38,006 bases of DNA from Candidatus Kuenenia stuttgartensis (lineage in GTDB: Bacteria > Planctomycetota > JAKEIC01 > DYIT01): NCBI GenBank assembly GCA_020723505.1, contig DYIT01000020.1, forward strand, positions 1 to 38,006, in the 5' to 3' direction. The translations under genes were made by a program, and so were the position numbers. The notes under the pieces are model-generated. The model saw only the letters and a program-made list of their open reading frames with translations. It did no database searches and was not told where the DNA came from. Positions 7,201 through 14,772 of this stretch are shown here, piece by piece. The first letter of the stretch is position 1; each line of letters opens with the position of its first letter.

Positions 7201-8732
7201 AGCCCCTGCGCCGTCTCCTCCGCAGGGTCGTCCATCTTGGACAGCCACGTCGAGAAGACGCCCTTCATCTCCTTCTTGCCCTTCTTCTGGTCCTTCTTGA
7301 AAATCGCCCTCGTGGAGATTTGCTTCGAAATCTCCTGGAAATGCGTGAGGCTCGAGACAATCTCCTTGGAAAGGGTCCCGGCGACGAGCGACAGCTGGGA
7401 GACCCTGGCCTTCGGGTCGTCGAACTCCTCCGGCCTGCGGTTCTTCACGAACTCGAAGCGGGCGTTGCGCCACAGGAAGATGTCGAATATCTCGTCGATG
7501 ATTTTCTTGCTGACTGCGAAAACCTGGTCGTCCTGCGTTATGACGCCGGCGGCGATTAGGGTCTTCCCGAGCAGTTCGCCCGTCTTCTTGGACTGCGTGA
7601 GCGCCTTGTCGAGCTGGCGGCAGGTGATTTTCCCCTCCCTCACGAGGATCTGCCCGAACTGGGCCTGCTCGCGCGCCCCGTGCGAAAGGACCGCTATCTC
7701 GGTCGGCGAGACGTAGAGGATCTTCTTGCTGTCCGGATCGGTGACCCTGACCGTGCACGTGTGCTTCTTGAGAAGCAGGGTTATAAAGAACGAGGCGAAG
7801 TTCACGTTTTCCAGGCTGCCGGATATCCTGTACGTGTCCGGGGTCTGGGTGAACCTCGGGTCGCCCAGGAGCGCGACCTGCATCTTCTCGACCGCGTCCT
7901 TCGCCCCCATCCCGAGTTCCATGGCGTACTCGAGGTATTTCACGCCCAGCCTGTAGTTGCCGTCCCTGAGGGCGTCCTTGAAGCAGCTCTCCGCCTCCGA
8001 AGGCGGGAGGCTGCGCACCTGCCAGTCGATTAGAAGCAGGTACAGGGTCTTGCACACGTCGAACTTCGAATACCCCGTGGCCTCGATGATGTCCTCGACG
8101 TTGTTCGAGGACGACAAAAGCGGCTCAATCTTGTCGAGGGGGACGGGATTGTCCGCCTTCTCGCCAAGGGCCAGCTTCTCCTCCTTCCTCCTCGTGAAGA
8201 TGTACTTGAGCGAAGGGATGCGCACCTTGATGCGGTTCCATTCGTCCGCGCGGCGCGCAGCCTCCATCAGGATTTGCCCGGAATTGAAGGTGAACCTGCC
8301 AAGATCGTCCAGGTCCGTCGCGTATTCCTCCGGAGCTTCGTCCTTCTTGAACTCGAAGAAGGCGTCCTTCCACAGGAACAGGTTGTAGATCTCCTCCTGC
8401 ATCTGCTCCTTCAGCGACAGGAAGAGGTCGTCCTCGGAGATGATTCCTTCCTGGACCAGGACGTCGATCATCTTCCTGCGGGACGAGGCCTGCATCTGCT
8501 GGGCCTTCTCCAGGTCGCTGCCGGAGATGAGCTTGTTGCGCTTCAAGTGCTCCCCGATTCCGAGAATGTGGTTCCTGGCGTCGGAAATGGGGATGATGCC
8601 GCCGCGTTGGAAATACAGGTGATGGCAGGTCTCCCCGTCGCTTACCATCAGAGTGCCGGTGCTCTGGTTCAGGGACAGGGAATTGAATATCTCCGGAAGG
8701 CTGAACGACGCGACGTCGCCCTTCAGAGGCAT
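4266..8732 (-). CDS. Giant protein with five tandem PATAN (DUF4388)-like modules
   Basis: 1488 residues, cytoplasmic (no signal peptide or membrane segment). I start at the ATG at 8732, preceded by AAGGGG; an in-frame ATG at 8759 has no site. Five modules recur about every 300 residues, beginning near 1, 304, 611, 905 and 1199. Each opens with a PATAN/DUF4388 fold (for example LKGDVASFSLPEIFNSL, then STGTLMVSDG), followed by a helical segment of the kind seen at the N-terminus of GspE/PilB/MshE ATPases (LGEILV..G....D...A), an LFLW..A.FEF strand, then a small winged-helix-like (NNVEDII) and TPR-like part. The C-terminus ends in a TPR-like repeat. PATAN proteins are known from cyanobacterial PatA-type regulators, some of which act on type IV pilus motors. 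Here no output domain is visible, so a scaffold or adaptor role is inferred. It is last in a cluster after kinase, regulator and zinc-ribbon genes. Confidence 0.85.
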   Translation of the reverse strand: MPLKGDVASFSLPEIFNSLSLNQSTGTLMVSDGETCHHLYFQRGGIIPISDARNHILGIGEHLKRNKLISGSDLEKAQQMQASSRRKMIDVLVQEGIISEDDLFLSLKEQMQEEIYNLFLWKDAFFEFKKDEAPEEYATDLDDLGRFTFNSGQILMEAARRADEWNRIKVRIPSLKYIFTRRKEEKLALGEKADNPVPLDKIEPLLSSSNNVEDIIEATGYSKFDVCKTLYLLLIDWQVRSLPPSEAESCFKDALRDGNYRLGVKYLEYAMELGMGAKDAVEKMQVALLGDPRFTQTPDTYRISGSLENVNFASFFITLLLKKHTCTVRVTDPDSKKILYVSPTEIAVLSHGAREQAQFGQILVREGKITCRQLDKALTQSKKTGELLGKTLIAAGVITQDDQVFAVSKKIIDEIFDIFLWRNARFEFVKNRRPEEFDDPKARVSQLSLVAGTLSKEIVSSLTHFQEISKQISTRAIFKKDQKKGKKEMKGVFSTWLSKMDDPAEETAQGLLKHVDGSKTVRDIIRISRKTAIEVAEELYSLMNRGEIRPLTLEEIKASAEKTLKDNAPEECIRFCEYGMERGGDSAAFQKILDAVKAQSPDIAETTREFKLEGDFMTFSLAELFQSLFLNKHSGTLEVSDGLNEKMVYFSKGVICLITKGSRSVSRLGDILIDAGKIKESDVERALEIQKVSGKLLGEILVEEGIDAEEDINEAVKEKIKEELFDIFLWENAHFTFTKNYFPEEFEEQKGVTRMSLDTGRILMKAVSRIEEWNRIQNAFKSVKSVPFTTGTRPDPATLDRKQRIILNLVDGKNNVEDIIDQSRVGKFEACKILYDFKKRTIVDEMDLQRLNREAEKAFEAKNFEMCVKFYEAAMQFDTENEFLRQYLEMIKGNIAAGPQRKKIVMKGFDLTTLFRSILRDRTSGTLTAKDSKSRRFFYLAPDEFLALAEGERRGRGLEEHLVAAGKVSDKQLARAKEYAQKMNSGLAEILEKQGVIGRKEVEELGTEIACGMLFELFDWTEVNIEFEASSFLAVLEDREKPVLEIKAPSWPIIENALGKHETLESFKKVIPSTDIIFIISPGGEVDIESLPAQRRAVAALVDGRRRFMDVLALSGLPVFDAYSAAAKLIERAIIRPLSTAEAIKEAENSKVFNEFEQALAFFKSALACDPHNNEIKEKIEALKRSIISGVSAVPGSEMISGVSMDDLVRNLLRNPKTGTLQAKDRDSERNIHISEDRVLLVSTGSRQGQRIGEVLVECMVASQQHVDKALDFQKKSPSKKLGEILLLQGVVTEKDIQDALKEKVLGDIGDLFGWDKASFSFTEGAPPDIFKGKEIPVTEYACTSKELLEEALERKSQKGKIDAAIRSPNIIFRITEAGQAAQGSGAYSNRVLRFLDGKTSLDTAMRKLKGSRFSLRQEVFRLIQNGVIEPLPLDLARKKGHELYMFNDFVGCAALYRWAVELDPRDERMIRNLERAEKYLKGTAEPG

Positions 8733-9137
8733 GTCCCCTTGCCCTTCAAAGCGCTTCATGCACGGCGTCCGCGGAATCTCCGGTTCCCCCGTCCCATGGA
8801 GACGGTAAGGGCCGGCCGCCATGCGGCTGCACCTGCCGGATGCGCAATGCCGGCAGGCGGGAAAAACGCAACTGATGCCTGAAAAATGAATTATAGGCGA
8901 AAATTACGGTCCGGGCCAGGAAAATATCACATGTGGGCAGGCCCGGATGAGATAAGAAGCCCGCAGGAGCCGCCGAGATGCATGCAGGAAATGGTCTGTG
9001 GGAGCCGCCGAGATGCATGCAGGAAATGGTCTGTGGGAGCCGCCGAGTATTCCTGTCCCTCAGAGGCGGCGATTATCCAGTTGAGTTCAAAGGCAGCTTC
9101 TGCCGGCCGGGACTGCCGTCCGTGCATCAGGCGCCCG
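8733..9137. other. 405-bp intergenic region with tandem repeat
   Basis: This is an unusually long gap inside an otherwise same-strand cluster. Apart from the 35-bp tandem repeat (8966-9047) and the Shine-Dalgarno of the PATAN gene I see no gene; the open frames lack recognisable similarity. It may hold a separate promoter or a processing site for the downstream gene, but I could not define a box with confidence. Confidence 0.5.
8966..9047. repeat. 35-bp tandem direct repeat, 2.3 copies
   Basis: Units at 8966-9000 and 9001-9035 are identical (start GGAGCCGCCGAGATGCATGC, end GGTCTGTG). A third, partial copy covers 9036-9047. Each contains the palindrome GATGCATGC/GCATGC. A 17-base match to the unit junction (GTCTGTGGGAGCCGCCG) occurs in inverted orientation at 14020-14036, so the element is dispersed. 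Confidence 0.95.
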
Positions 9138-9728
9138 CTACCCCTCCTCGACCACGACTTCCATGTCCGAGTCCGGGATGGGGATTTCGGAGAAGTCGAC
9201 GGGCTTGAGCTTCTCCTTGCAACGGCCGCAACCGTATTTTCGAGCCGGATCGAACTCCTTGACCTCGTAAGTCTTCCGGCATGCCGGGCAGCGGAGAATC
9301 TTGATTCCCTTCTCGTCGAGCAAGGCGTGAATCTGCTCGGCGTTCAGCATCGATTTCTTGAGGAGTATCTTTCCGAGGCGGCCGAATTTGCCGTCGCTCT
9401 TCATCTCCTTCAGGACCGCCATGACTTTATCCACGTCGCCTGCGGCAGCATGCCTTTTGAGCTCCACGAGTTTGGAAAGCTCGGCGCCGTCGTCCTCGGT
9501 GGAGACCGGGGCCGGCGCAGGCGGGTCCTTGTCGGCCAGCTGCTCAAGGAGCTTCATCCTGGTCTGGTCGATGTGCCCGCGCGCGAAAAGGGCCTGGGCG
9601 AGGGATTTCTGCATGCCGCCCTTCTTCAACTCGGCGATGCAGTCATCGACCTGCTGCCTTCCCGCGAAACCGGTCTGGACGGCGAGTTCGGCAAGAAGCA
9701 AATCCCTCGGGGAAAGGGATGCGGGCAT
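9138..9728 (-). CDS. Zinc-ribbon protein with PilB/GspE N-terminal-like helical repeats
   Basis: 196 residues, cytoplasmic. The ATG at 9728 has AAAGG about eight bases upstream; the alternative TTG at 9743 is less likely. Residues 5-75 and 105-145 are two short helical motifs of the kind seen before GspE/PilB and in the PATAN modules of the neighbour (LAQALFARGHIDQ; LGKILLKKSMLNAEQIHALL). A zinc ribbon follows: CPAC and CGRC, 17 residues apart. The tail is acidic. It starts 33 bases after the response regulator and is very likely co-transcribed. I infer an adaptor in the same signalling pathway as the PATAN protein; no enzyme domain is seen. Confidence 0.75.
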   Translation of the reverse strand: MPASLSPRDLLLAELAVQTGFAGRQQVDDCIAELKKGGMQKSLAQALFARGHIDQTRMKLLEQLADKDPPAPAPVSTEDDGAELSKLVELKRHAAAGDVDKVMAVLKEMKSDGKFGRLGKILLKKSMLNAEQIHALLDEKGIKILRCPACRKTYEVKEFDPARKYGCGRCKEKLKPVDFSEIPIPDSDMEVVVEEG

Positions 9729-9761
9729 TTCATGGCCTTTCAAACTGGTGGCATCGCCGCA

Positions 9762-10448
9762 TCAGGGTTCCGGAACGAACTTGTATCCCACGCCTCGGAC
9801 GCTCAAGATGAATCGCGGATTGGATGGGTTGGATTCCACCAGCTTCCTGAGCCTCATGATGTGGTTGTCCACCGTCCTGGTGGCCGGGAAGTTCCTGTAT
9901 CCCCAGACCTTGCCGAGGAGCTCGTTGCGGGTCACGACCTTGCCCGGGTTTTCGGCAAGGTACTTGAGGATGTGGAATTCGCGGGGCGTGAGCTTGATCT
10001 CCTTGCCCTTCTTCCTCGCCTCGAACTTGACGAAGTCGACATCGACGTCGGCGAATCTGCACTTCCTGATGCCCTCGTCCTTGAGGGGCCCCCTCCTGAG
10101 AACGGCCTTTATCCTGGCGAGAAACTCGATGAGGCTGAATGGCTTGGTGACGTAGTCGTCGGCGCCGAGGTTCAGCCCCCTGACCTTGTCTATCTCCTCC
10201 TTCTTCGCTGTGAGGACGACCACGTATGCGTCGGATCCCTCGTCGCGCAGCCTCTTCAGGATGTCGAAGCCGCTCATGTCCGGCAGCATGAGATCCAGGA
10301 CGACGAGGTCCGGCTTCTTCTTCCTGGCGGCTTCAATGGCGGCTTCGCCCGTCTCCGCGCAGAAGACTTCGAACCCTTCCATTTCAAGGTTGTCCCTGAC
10401 CCCGGTCAGGATTGACCTGTCGTCCTCGACCACCAGAATCCTGCTCAA
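9762..10448 (-). CDS. OmpR/PhoB-family response regulator
   Basis: 228 residues. The true start is the TTG at 10448: it gives MSRILVVEDD, the classic receiver opening, and GAGGGGAGGA stands five bases before it. The frame is open further upstream but that part is not conserved in character. The receiver has acidic pair D9/D10, phospho-acceptor D52 (VVLDLMLPDM), T80 and K102 (DYVTKPF). The C-terminal half is a winged-helix DNA-binding domain with LTPREFHILKYL and RTVDNHIMRLRKKL-like sequence (TRTVDNHIMRLRKL). It is paired with the histidine kinase upstream and has its own promoter candidate at 10537-10564. Target genes are unknown; autoregulation is plausible. Confidence 0.95.
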   Translation of the reverse strand: MSRILVVEDDRSILTGVRDNLEMEGFEVFCAETGEAAIEAARKKKPDLVVLDLMLPDMSGFDILKRLRDEGSDAYVVVLTAKKEEIDKVRGLNLGADDYVTKPFSLIEFLARIKAVLRRGPLKDEGIRKCRFADVDVDFVKFEARKKGKEIKLTPREFHILKYLAENPGKVVTRNELLGKVWGYRNFPATRTVDNHIMRLRKLVESNPSNPRFILSVRGVGYKFVPEP

Positions 10449-10536
10449 GGCGTCCTCCCCTCGCTTGCCGTCCGTACAGGCTTGGGCCGGATGATTCCGT
10501 TCGGAGCCGTATCGGTTCCCGGATTTCGCACGAATC

Positions 10537-10564
10537 AATATATCCGGACCCGATTCCCAGTCAA
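10537..10564 (-). promoter_or_regulatory. Sigma-70-type promoter candidate for the response regulator
   Basis: On the minus strand TTGACT (10564-10559) is followed after 16 bases by TATATT (10542-10537); both boxes match the consensus at five of six positions. It lies between kinase and regulator and would start transcription about 80 bases before the TTG start, so regulator, zinc-ribbon and PATAN genes could be expressed apart from the kinase. Confidence 0.55.
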
Positions 10565-10602
10565 TACGCTCTTTGCCCGGTCTGCGATTGACCCTGCTGG
10601 GC

Positions 10603-12774
10603 TCAATCAGAAAGCTTGAGGAGCATCCTGAAGATTGATCCTTTGCCGGGTTCTGACTCGACTTCGACGGTCCCGCCATGGCTCTGGACAATGCTCTGGA
10701 CGAGCGAAAGGCCCAGCCCCGTGCCCGGTATCTTTTCGAATCCTTCGCGCTGTATACGGTAGAATTTCTGGAATATCCTGGCCTTCTCCTCCGGCCTGAT
10801 GCCAAGCCCCTTGTCCTCGACTTCGAGCGCGGCAGACGATTCCTTCCTGTAGGCCCTGACCCATATTTCCCTCGACCTGCCCGAGAACTTCATGGCGTTC
10901 GAGACGAGGTTGAGGAGCGCCCTCTCGATTGCGTCGGGATCGGCCGTGACCATGAGCGGCAGGTCGGGCGCCTCGACGCGGACGGTGAAGCCGCTGTTCT
11001 TCGCGGCGAACGACGCCGACTCCGCGGTCCTCCTGGCAATCTCGGCGGCGTCAATCCCGACGGGATTGTAGGTCTTCCTCCCGGCCTCGATTCTCGCGAA
11101 GTCGAGGACATTGTCTATCAGCCTCGCGAGCCTTTCGCCCTCGCCGTGGATTATCTCGAAATATTCCTTCTGCTTGTCCGGGCTTTGGACCCTGCCGCGC
11201 CGGAGCATGTCGGCGAACATGTTGATGGACGTGAGGGGGGTCTTGAGCTCGTGCGTGACGTTGGACACGAATTCGGACCTGATTCTCGCCAGCTCCTGCT
11301 CGCGAGCGTACGTGCGGAAGATGAAGGCAGCCGCGAACGCCACCGCTGCCACTGATACGGCGAGAATCGCGACGTACAGCTTGAGCCTTGCCCCGCCGAA
11401 GACCGGTACGGGTCCGGCCGCGGCAGCACGGAGCCTAAGGGAAGGGACCTCGTCCATGATCCCGATTTCCACCGCGAATTCGTCCCCGCCGGTCCTGTCC
11501 CCGCCGGGGGGGACGCTTTTGCCCCTGTGGTCGATAATCCGGCAGTCGATGAGCGGCCGGGTGTACTCCTCGATTTGGGCGGCAATCGTTTTGGAGAGCA
11601 CGTGCTCCGCGTCGATTCGGAAAGCAAGGCCGGGCGAAGGCTCCCCCCATTCCCCCTCCGCAACGGGCGGCGCGAGCAGGTACATGTGCAGCCTGTCGTT
11701 GGAGATCGCGGAAATGAGGCGGAACCCGTCGGCGCCGCCGGGCGCCCCGGCCTTCAGAAACCCCGGCAGAATTTCCTCGGCGAACAGCCTTCTCTCCGAA
11801 TCCCGGACAAGGGCGTCGGCTTGCCTGCGCGCGAACTTCTCGCGCCTCGGAATCCAGGCGCTCCTGAGCTTCTCCTCGCCCGCCAGTATGCCGCCCACTG
11901 CAGCGTCGATTTCCAAGCCCAGGGACTTGTACACCTCCCTGTCAATCTGGAGCCTCCCCTTCAGGAGGTCGTCCCAGAGCCAGAACAGGCACTCGAGGCT
12001 CCTGTCCGGCTTTCCCCTGGCCTGCCAGATCCTTGACAGTATCAGGAATGCCGATGCCCTCGCCGGGACTCCGTTGTCCATGACGCCGCCGGGGTTCTCC
12101 TCTATGTACTTCTCGCAGACCGCCTGGGCGTCGTCGATTTTCCCTTCGCTCATCCGGATTTCCGCAAGCCTCACGAGCGCCTTGCCCCTCAGGTCCGTCT
12201 CCACGGTCTCGACCAGAACCCGCATGAGCGACGCGACGGCCGACGCCGGCGCGCCGGACCTGAAATCAACGACGGCCCTCGAATACAGGTCGCGCAGGGC
12301 AAGCATGCGCGCCGCCCTGATACCCGCGCTCTCCACGCTCTCGTCGCCGTCGGGATTGAACGGCACCAGGGCGTTCTCCTCCGCGCGCCGGTCGGTCCCG
12401 GACGTGAAGGGGAGGTCGAGACGGGGGCCGAGAATCCTGCCATCCGCGTCGAAAATCTCGAACCAGAGGAGCTCCGGCCTTGCGGCGGCCGCCGCCTTCG
12501 CCCTGGCCTCGATTTCATTCATCGAGCTGCCCGGATCCCGGAGCGCCGGCATGACTTCCGCCCCTCCCGAGGCCAGTCCGAGAAGGCTCAGGCGTATATG
12601 GTCGGCAAGGAAGCCTGCGTGGCTGCGGAGCGTGTCCTTGAAGATTTGCGCCTCGGCGACCCTGTCGGTCTCGATGAGCCTGAAACCCAGGCCGAACAGC
12701 AGGGCGGTCGGCAGCGCGGCGATGAAGAACAGAGCCGCGGCCAGCCTTCTCCGCGGTCGCGAAGAGTCGGGCAC
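10603..12774 (-). CDS. Membrane sensor histidine kinase with large extracytoplasmic domain
   Basis: 723 residues if begun at the GTG at 12774, with AGGA about seven bases upstream; a TTG at 12789 is the alternative. TM1 is at about 10-30, TM2 at about 466-487. Between them lie some 430 residues outside the membrane; part looks like helical TPR-type repeats (ALRDLYSRAVVDF, KALVRLAEIRMSEGKIDDAQAV), and no PAS, Cache or CHASE fold is obvious. The cytoplasmic part has HisKA with H508 (VTHELKTPL), then HATPase_c: N box NLVSNAMKFSG, G1 EVEDKGLGI, F box FQKFYR, G2 GTGLGLSL. It should autophosphorylate and pass phosphate to D52 of the neighbouring regulator. The stimulus is unknown. Confidence 0.92.
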   Translation of the reverse strand: MPDSSRPRRRLAAALFFIAALPTALLFGLGFRLIETDRVAEAQIFKDTLRSHAGFLADHIRLSLLGLASGGAEVMPALRDPGSSMNEIEARAKAAAAARPELLWFEIFDADGRILGPRLDLPFTSGTDRRAEENALVPFNPDGDESVESAGIRAARMLALRDLYSRAVVDFRSGAPASAVASLMRVLVETVETDLRGKALVRLAEIRMSEGKIDDAQAVCEKYIEENPGGVMDNGVPARASAFLILSRIWQARGKPDRSLECLFWLWDDLLKGRLQIDREVYKSLGLEIDAAVGGILAGEEKLRSAWIPRREKFARRQADALVRDSERRLFAEEILPGFLKAGAPGGADGFRLISAISNDRLHMYLLAPPVAEGEWGEPSPGLAFRIDAEHVLSKTIAAQIEEYTRPLIDCRIIDHRGKSVPPGGDRTGGDEFAVEIGIMDEVPSLRLRAAAAGPVPVFGGARLKLYVAILAVSVAAVAFAAAFIFRTYAREQELARIRSEFVSNVTHELKTPLTSINMFADMLRRGRVQSPDKQKEYFEIIHGEGERLARLIDNVLDFARIEAGRKTYNPVGIDAAEIARRTAESASFAAKNSGFTVRVEAPDLPLMVTADPDAIERALLNLVSNAMKFSGRSREIWVRAYRKESSAALEVEDKGLGIRPEEKARIFQKFYRIQREGFEKIPGTGLGLSLVQSIVQSHGGTVEVESEPGKGSIFRMLLKLSD

Positions 12775-12809
12775 TGTGGGTCCTGTCAAAACGCCCGGGA
12801 TTCGGATTG

Positions 12810-12839
12810 ATTTTGCGTGAAGGGCTTGGAACGTGTCAA
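12810..12839 (-). promoter_or_regulatory. Promoter candidate for the sensor kinase
   Basis: On the minus strand a perfect TTGACA (12839-12834) and CAAAAT (12815-12810, four of six) are 18 bases apart, about 35 bases before the GTG start. This would drive the kinase and perhaps the whole cluster. Based on box match only. Confidence 0.5.
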
Positions 12840-12853
12840 TTGGAATCCGTATT

Positions 12854-12887
12854 CCACACTAAGCATCGGGCCTGGCGCTTCGTGTGG
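12854..12887. repeat. Hairpin related to hairpin 1 of the 108-bp repeat
   Basis: CCACACTAAGC (12854-12864) pairs with GCTTCGTGTGG (12877-12887), ten of eleven positions. The arms resemble CCACGCGAAGC/GCTTCGCGTGG of the tandem repeat at 2289, including the preceding ATT. It sits in the divergent gap between the kinase and the secreted helical protein, so it is not positioned as a terminator. Confidence 0.6.
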
Positions 12888-12933
12888 TTGCGTTTGGTCT
12901 ATTCGCTCGGTTGCGGTTTTGACCGGCGTCTTG

Positions 12934-12942
12934 TGCTAAAAT
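12934..12942 (+). promoter_or_regulatory. Extended -10 promoter candidate
   Basis: TGCTAAAAT matches an extended -10 box and is identical to the one at 2573-2581. A TTGACC at 12919 is too close for it but is 17 bases from TAATGT at 12942, an alternative pairing. Either would give a leader of about 40 bases before the ATG at 12990. Confidence 0.5.
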
Positions 12943-12989
12943 AATGTCGATTGCGCGCGGTCCTTGTCCCCGGAATTCAGGAGCCTCCC

Positions 12990-13982
12990 ATGCGGATTGC
13001 GATTGCATCCATCGCCGCCGTCCTGGCGAGCCTTGCCGTCCAACTCCCGGTCTTCGCCGGAGAAGCCGCGCAGAAACCTCCGCTCGAAGGCCTGCTTTTC
13101 AGGAACGGCGAGTCGCTCGTGGCGCGCGTCATGGAGCTTGCCGGGCCGAGACTGAAGCTCGAGCTCAAGGACGGGAAGAAGCTTGAAATCGGCGCATCAG
13201 AGTTCGAGCCTGCGCAGATCTACCAGATTCGCGTCAGGGGCTTCAAGGACGAATCGGTCAAGGAAAGGCACGAGCTCGCCGATTTCTGCGTCAAGAACGG
13301 GCTCCATGCGTTCGCCGCGAGGGAATACGAGAGAATCGGAAAGATGAACCCGGAGCTCGCGGACGTCGTCAGGATATGGCTCGAAAAGCTCGAACTAGGC
13401 GAAGCCCAGAAGCTCTACGCGTCGGCCTGGGATTCGCTGGCCGCAAGGGATTGGAAGGGGGCCAGGGAAAAGTTCGCTTCAATCATCGAAAAGCACGCCA
13501 CGGATCCGCTCGCGAAAAGGGCGCAAGCCTTCCTTCCATATGCGGTGAAGATGTCCCATCTCGGAAGCGAATCCCTGGTGGACGGGCTCGAGGCGCAGGC
13601 CCAGAAGCTCGTGATTTTCGCCGAGAAGAAGGCGGACGAGGCGAAGGGACTAGAAAAAGCCGCCCTCGATTTCATGAAGGCCGGCAACATCACCAAGGCG
13701 AGGGACACGATTGAGGAATCCGAGAAATCCTTCTCCGTGGCGAGGAACATCCTCAAGGCGCTTCATGACGAGTTCCAGACCGGCGAAGCCGGCGCTTTCC
13801 TGAAGGAGAGGCTCAAGGTCCTCGAACGCAGGATGGTCGAATTCTACGTCACGGCCGCGGAGTTCTACATCGAGCTCAAGAGCTGGAAGAAGGCGAAGGA
13901 CAAGACGGAGAGGGGGCTTGCGCTGGACAAGGAGTCGAAGAGGCTCCGAAGCCTGGCGGAGCTAATCAACAAGGCGCAGTAG
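12990..13982 (+). CDS. Secreted helical-repeat protein of unknown function
   Basis: 330 residues. The ATG at 12990 has GGAG seven bases upstream and gives a clean signal peptide (MRIAIASIAAVLASL, cut near VFAGEA). A short beta segment follows (LVARVMELAGPRLKLELKDG, repeated GKKLEIG), which may be an SH3-like or PilZ-like strand pair. From about residue 80 on it is alpha-helical with TPR-like spacing (HELADFCVKNGLHAFAAREYERIG; KGAREKFASIIEKHATDPLAKR; WKKAKDKTERGLALDKESKR). It is probably periplasmic. Similar proteins are common in Planctomycetota, to my recollection, but have no assigned role. It is transcribed divergently from the kinase cluster. Confidence 0.75.
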   Translation: MRIAIASIAAVLASLAVQLPVFAGEAAQKPPLEGLLFRNGESLVARVMELAGPRLKLELKDGKKLEIGASEFEPAQIYQIRVRGFKDESVKERHELADFCVKNGLHAFAAREYERIGKMNPELADVVRIWLEKLELGEAQKLYASAWDSLAARDWKGAREKFASIIEKHATDPLAKRAQAFLPYAVKMSHLGSESLVDGLEAQAQKLVIFAEKKADEAKGLEKAALDFMKAGNITKARDTIEESEKSFSVARNILKALHDEFQTGEAGAFLKERLKVLERRMVEFYVTAAEFYIELKSWKKAKDKTERGLALDKESKRLRSLAELINKAQ

Positions 13983-14019
13983 CCCCAGTCATCGCCGCCT
14001 TGAAAAGCCCGGTGGTCCC

Positions 14020-14036
14020 CGGCGGCTCCCACAGAC
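14020..14036. repeat. Inverted copy of the 35-bp repeat junction
   Basis: These 17 bases are the exact reverse complement of the junction between the two repeat units at 8994-9010. The following bases (TTTCTCATC) still resemble the next part of the unit. It lies between two convergent genes. Confidence 0.85.
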
Positions 14037-14040
14037 TTTC

Positions 14041-14697
14041 TCATCCCGAAAAACCCAGCACCCAGACTTCCGGCGCATCGGGCAGGCCGCCTGCATGCAC
14101 TTCGACTTCCGCATTTCCGGTTCTTTTCACCGGGACGTCCGATGCCAGGTAGTCCTCCGCCGGTTTTATCGGCAGCTTCACCTTCGCGGTCTTGTAATGC
14201 ATCGGAATCACTATCCGCGCCCCCAGCGAGCGGCCTGCGGCAATCGCCTGTTTCCCGTCGATTGTGAAGAAGCCGCCGAACGGCGCAAGCGCCACGTCCG
14301 CGCCGCCGATTTCCCTGATTCGAGCCGGGTCCAGGGCATGGCCCAGGTCTCCGAGATGGGCGATACGCAGGCCGTCGATTGCGATTACGAAGATTGTGTT
14401 CTTCCCTCTCTTCGAGCCTTGGGACTCGTCGTGGAACGATCCTACGCCGCGGATTAGAATCCCCTTGTGTTCGAAGGTCCCGGGCTTGTCGAAGACCTTC
14501 GGATTTCCGCCTACCGACCAGGACGCGTTATGGTCGTCGTGGGAATGGCTGACGGTCACGATATCCGCGGAAATCCCGGTCGAGTCGTAGGCGATTGATC
14601 CGTCGAAGCAGCCGGGCGTGAACGGGTCGGTGACGACCCGCGCGCCGCCGTCGGAGGAAAGAAGGAACATCGAGTGCCCAATCCACCTGATTATCAT
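14041..14697 (-). CDS. UPF0173-like metal-dependent hydrolase (metallo-beta-lactamase fold)
   Basis: 218 residues. The ATG at 14697 has GGAGG close upstream; longer in-frame extensions have no ribosome site. The metallo-beta-lactamase fold is clear: N-terminal strand IIRWIGHSMFLL, DP motif (VVTDPF), HxHxDH at H51-H56 (SHSHDDH), AHLGDLGH near 120-127 as the next metal ligands, and a C-terminal IPMHYKT His. This size and layout match the UPF0173/L-ascorbate-6-phosphate-lactonase-like group; the substrate is not predictable. It is a single gene, convergent with the helical protein and divergent from the zinc-ribbon gene, with its own promoter candidate. Confidence 0.85.
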   Translation of the reverse strand: MIIRWIGHSMFLLSSDGGARVVTDPFTPGCFDGSIAYDSTGISADIVTVSHSHDDHNASWSVGGNPKVFDKPGTFEHKGILIRGVGSFHDESQGSKRGKNTIFVIAIDGLRIAHLGDLGHALDPARIREIGGADVALAPFGGFFTIDGKQAIAAGRSLGARIVIPMHYKTAKVKLPIKPAEDYLASDVPVKRTGNAEVEVHAGGLPDAPEVWVLGFSG

Positions 14698-14772
14698 GGC
14701 GCCTCCGCCGCAAATTTGGGATGCATGCGGACGCAGGACGCGGACGTGCGCCGCGCATTCCGACAGGGGCAT

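Noticed and set aside
5550-7559. Long open frame (about 670 codons) on the plus strand opposite the PATAN gene
   Set aside because: It mirrors the codon pattern of the real gene in a GC-rich genome, is rich in Leu/Glu/Arg/Val with no domain, and has no ribosome site.
8966-9047. CRISPR array
   Set aside because: Units are directly adjacent with no spacers, only 2.3 copies, and no cas genes nearby.
10603-12820. Long plus-strand open frame opposite the histidine kinase
   Set aside because: Serine/arginine-rich shadow with no similarity; the minus-strand kinase motifs are unambiguous.
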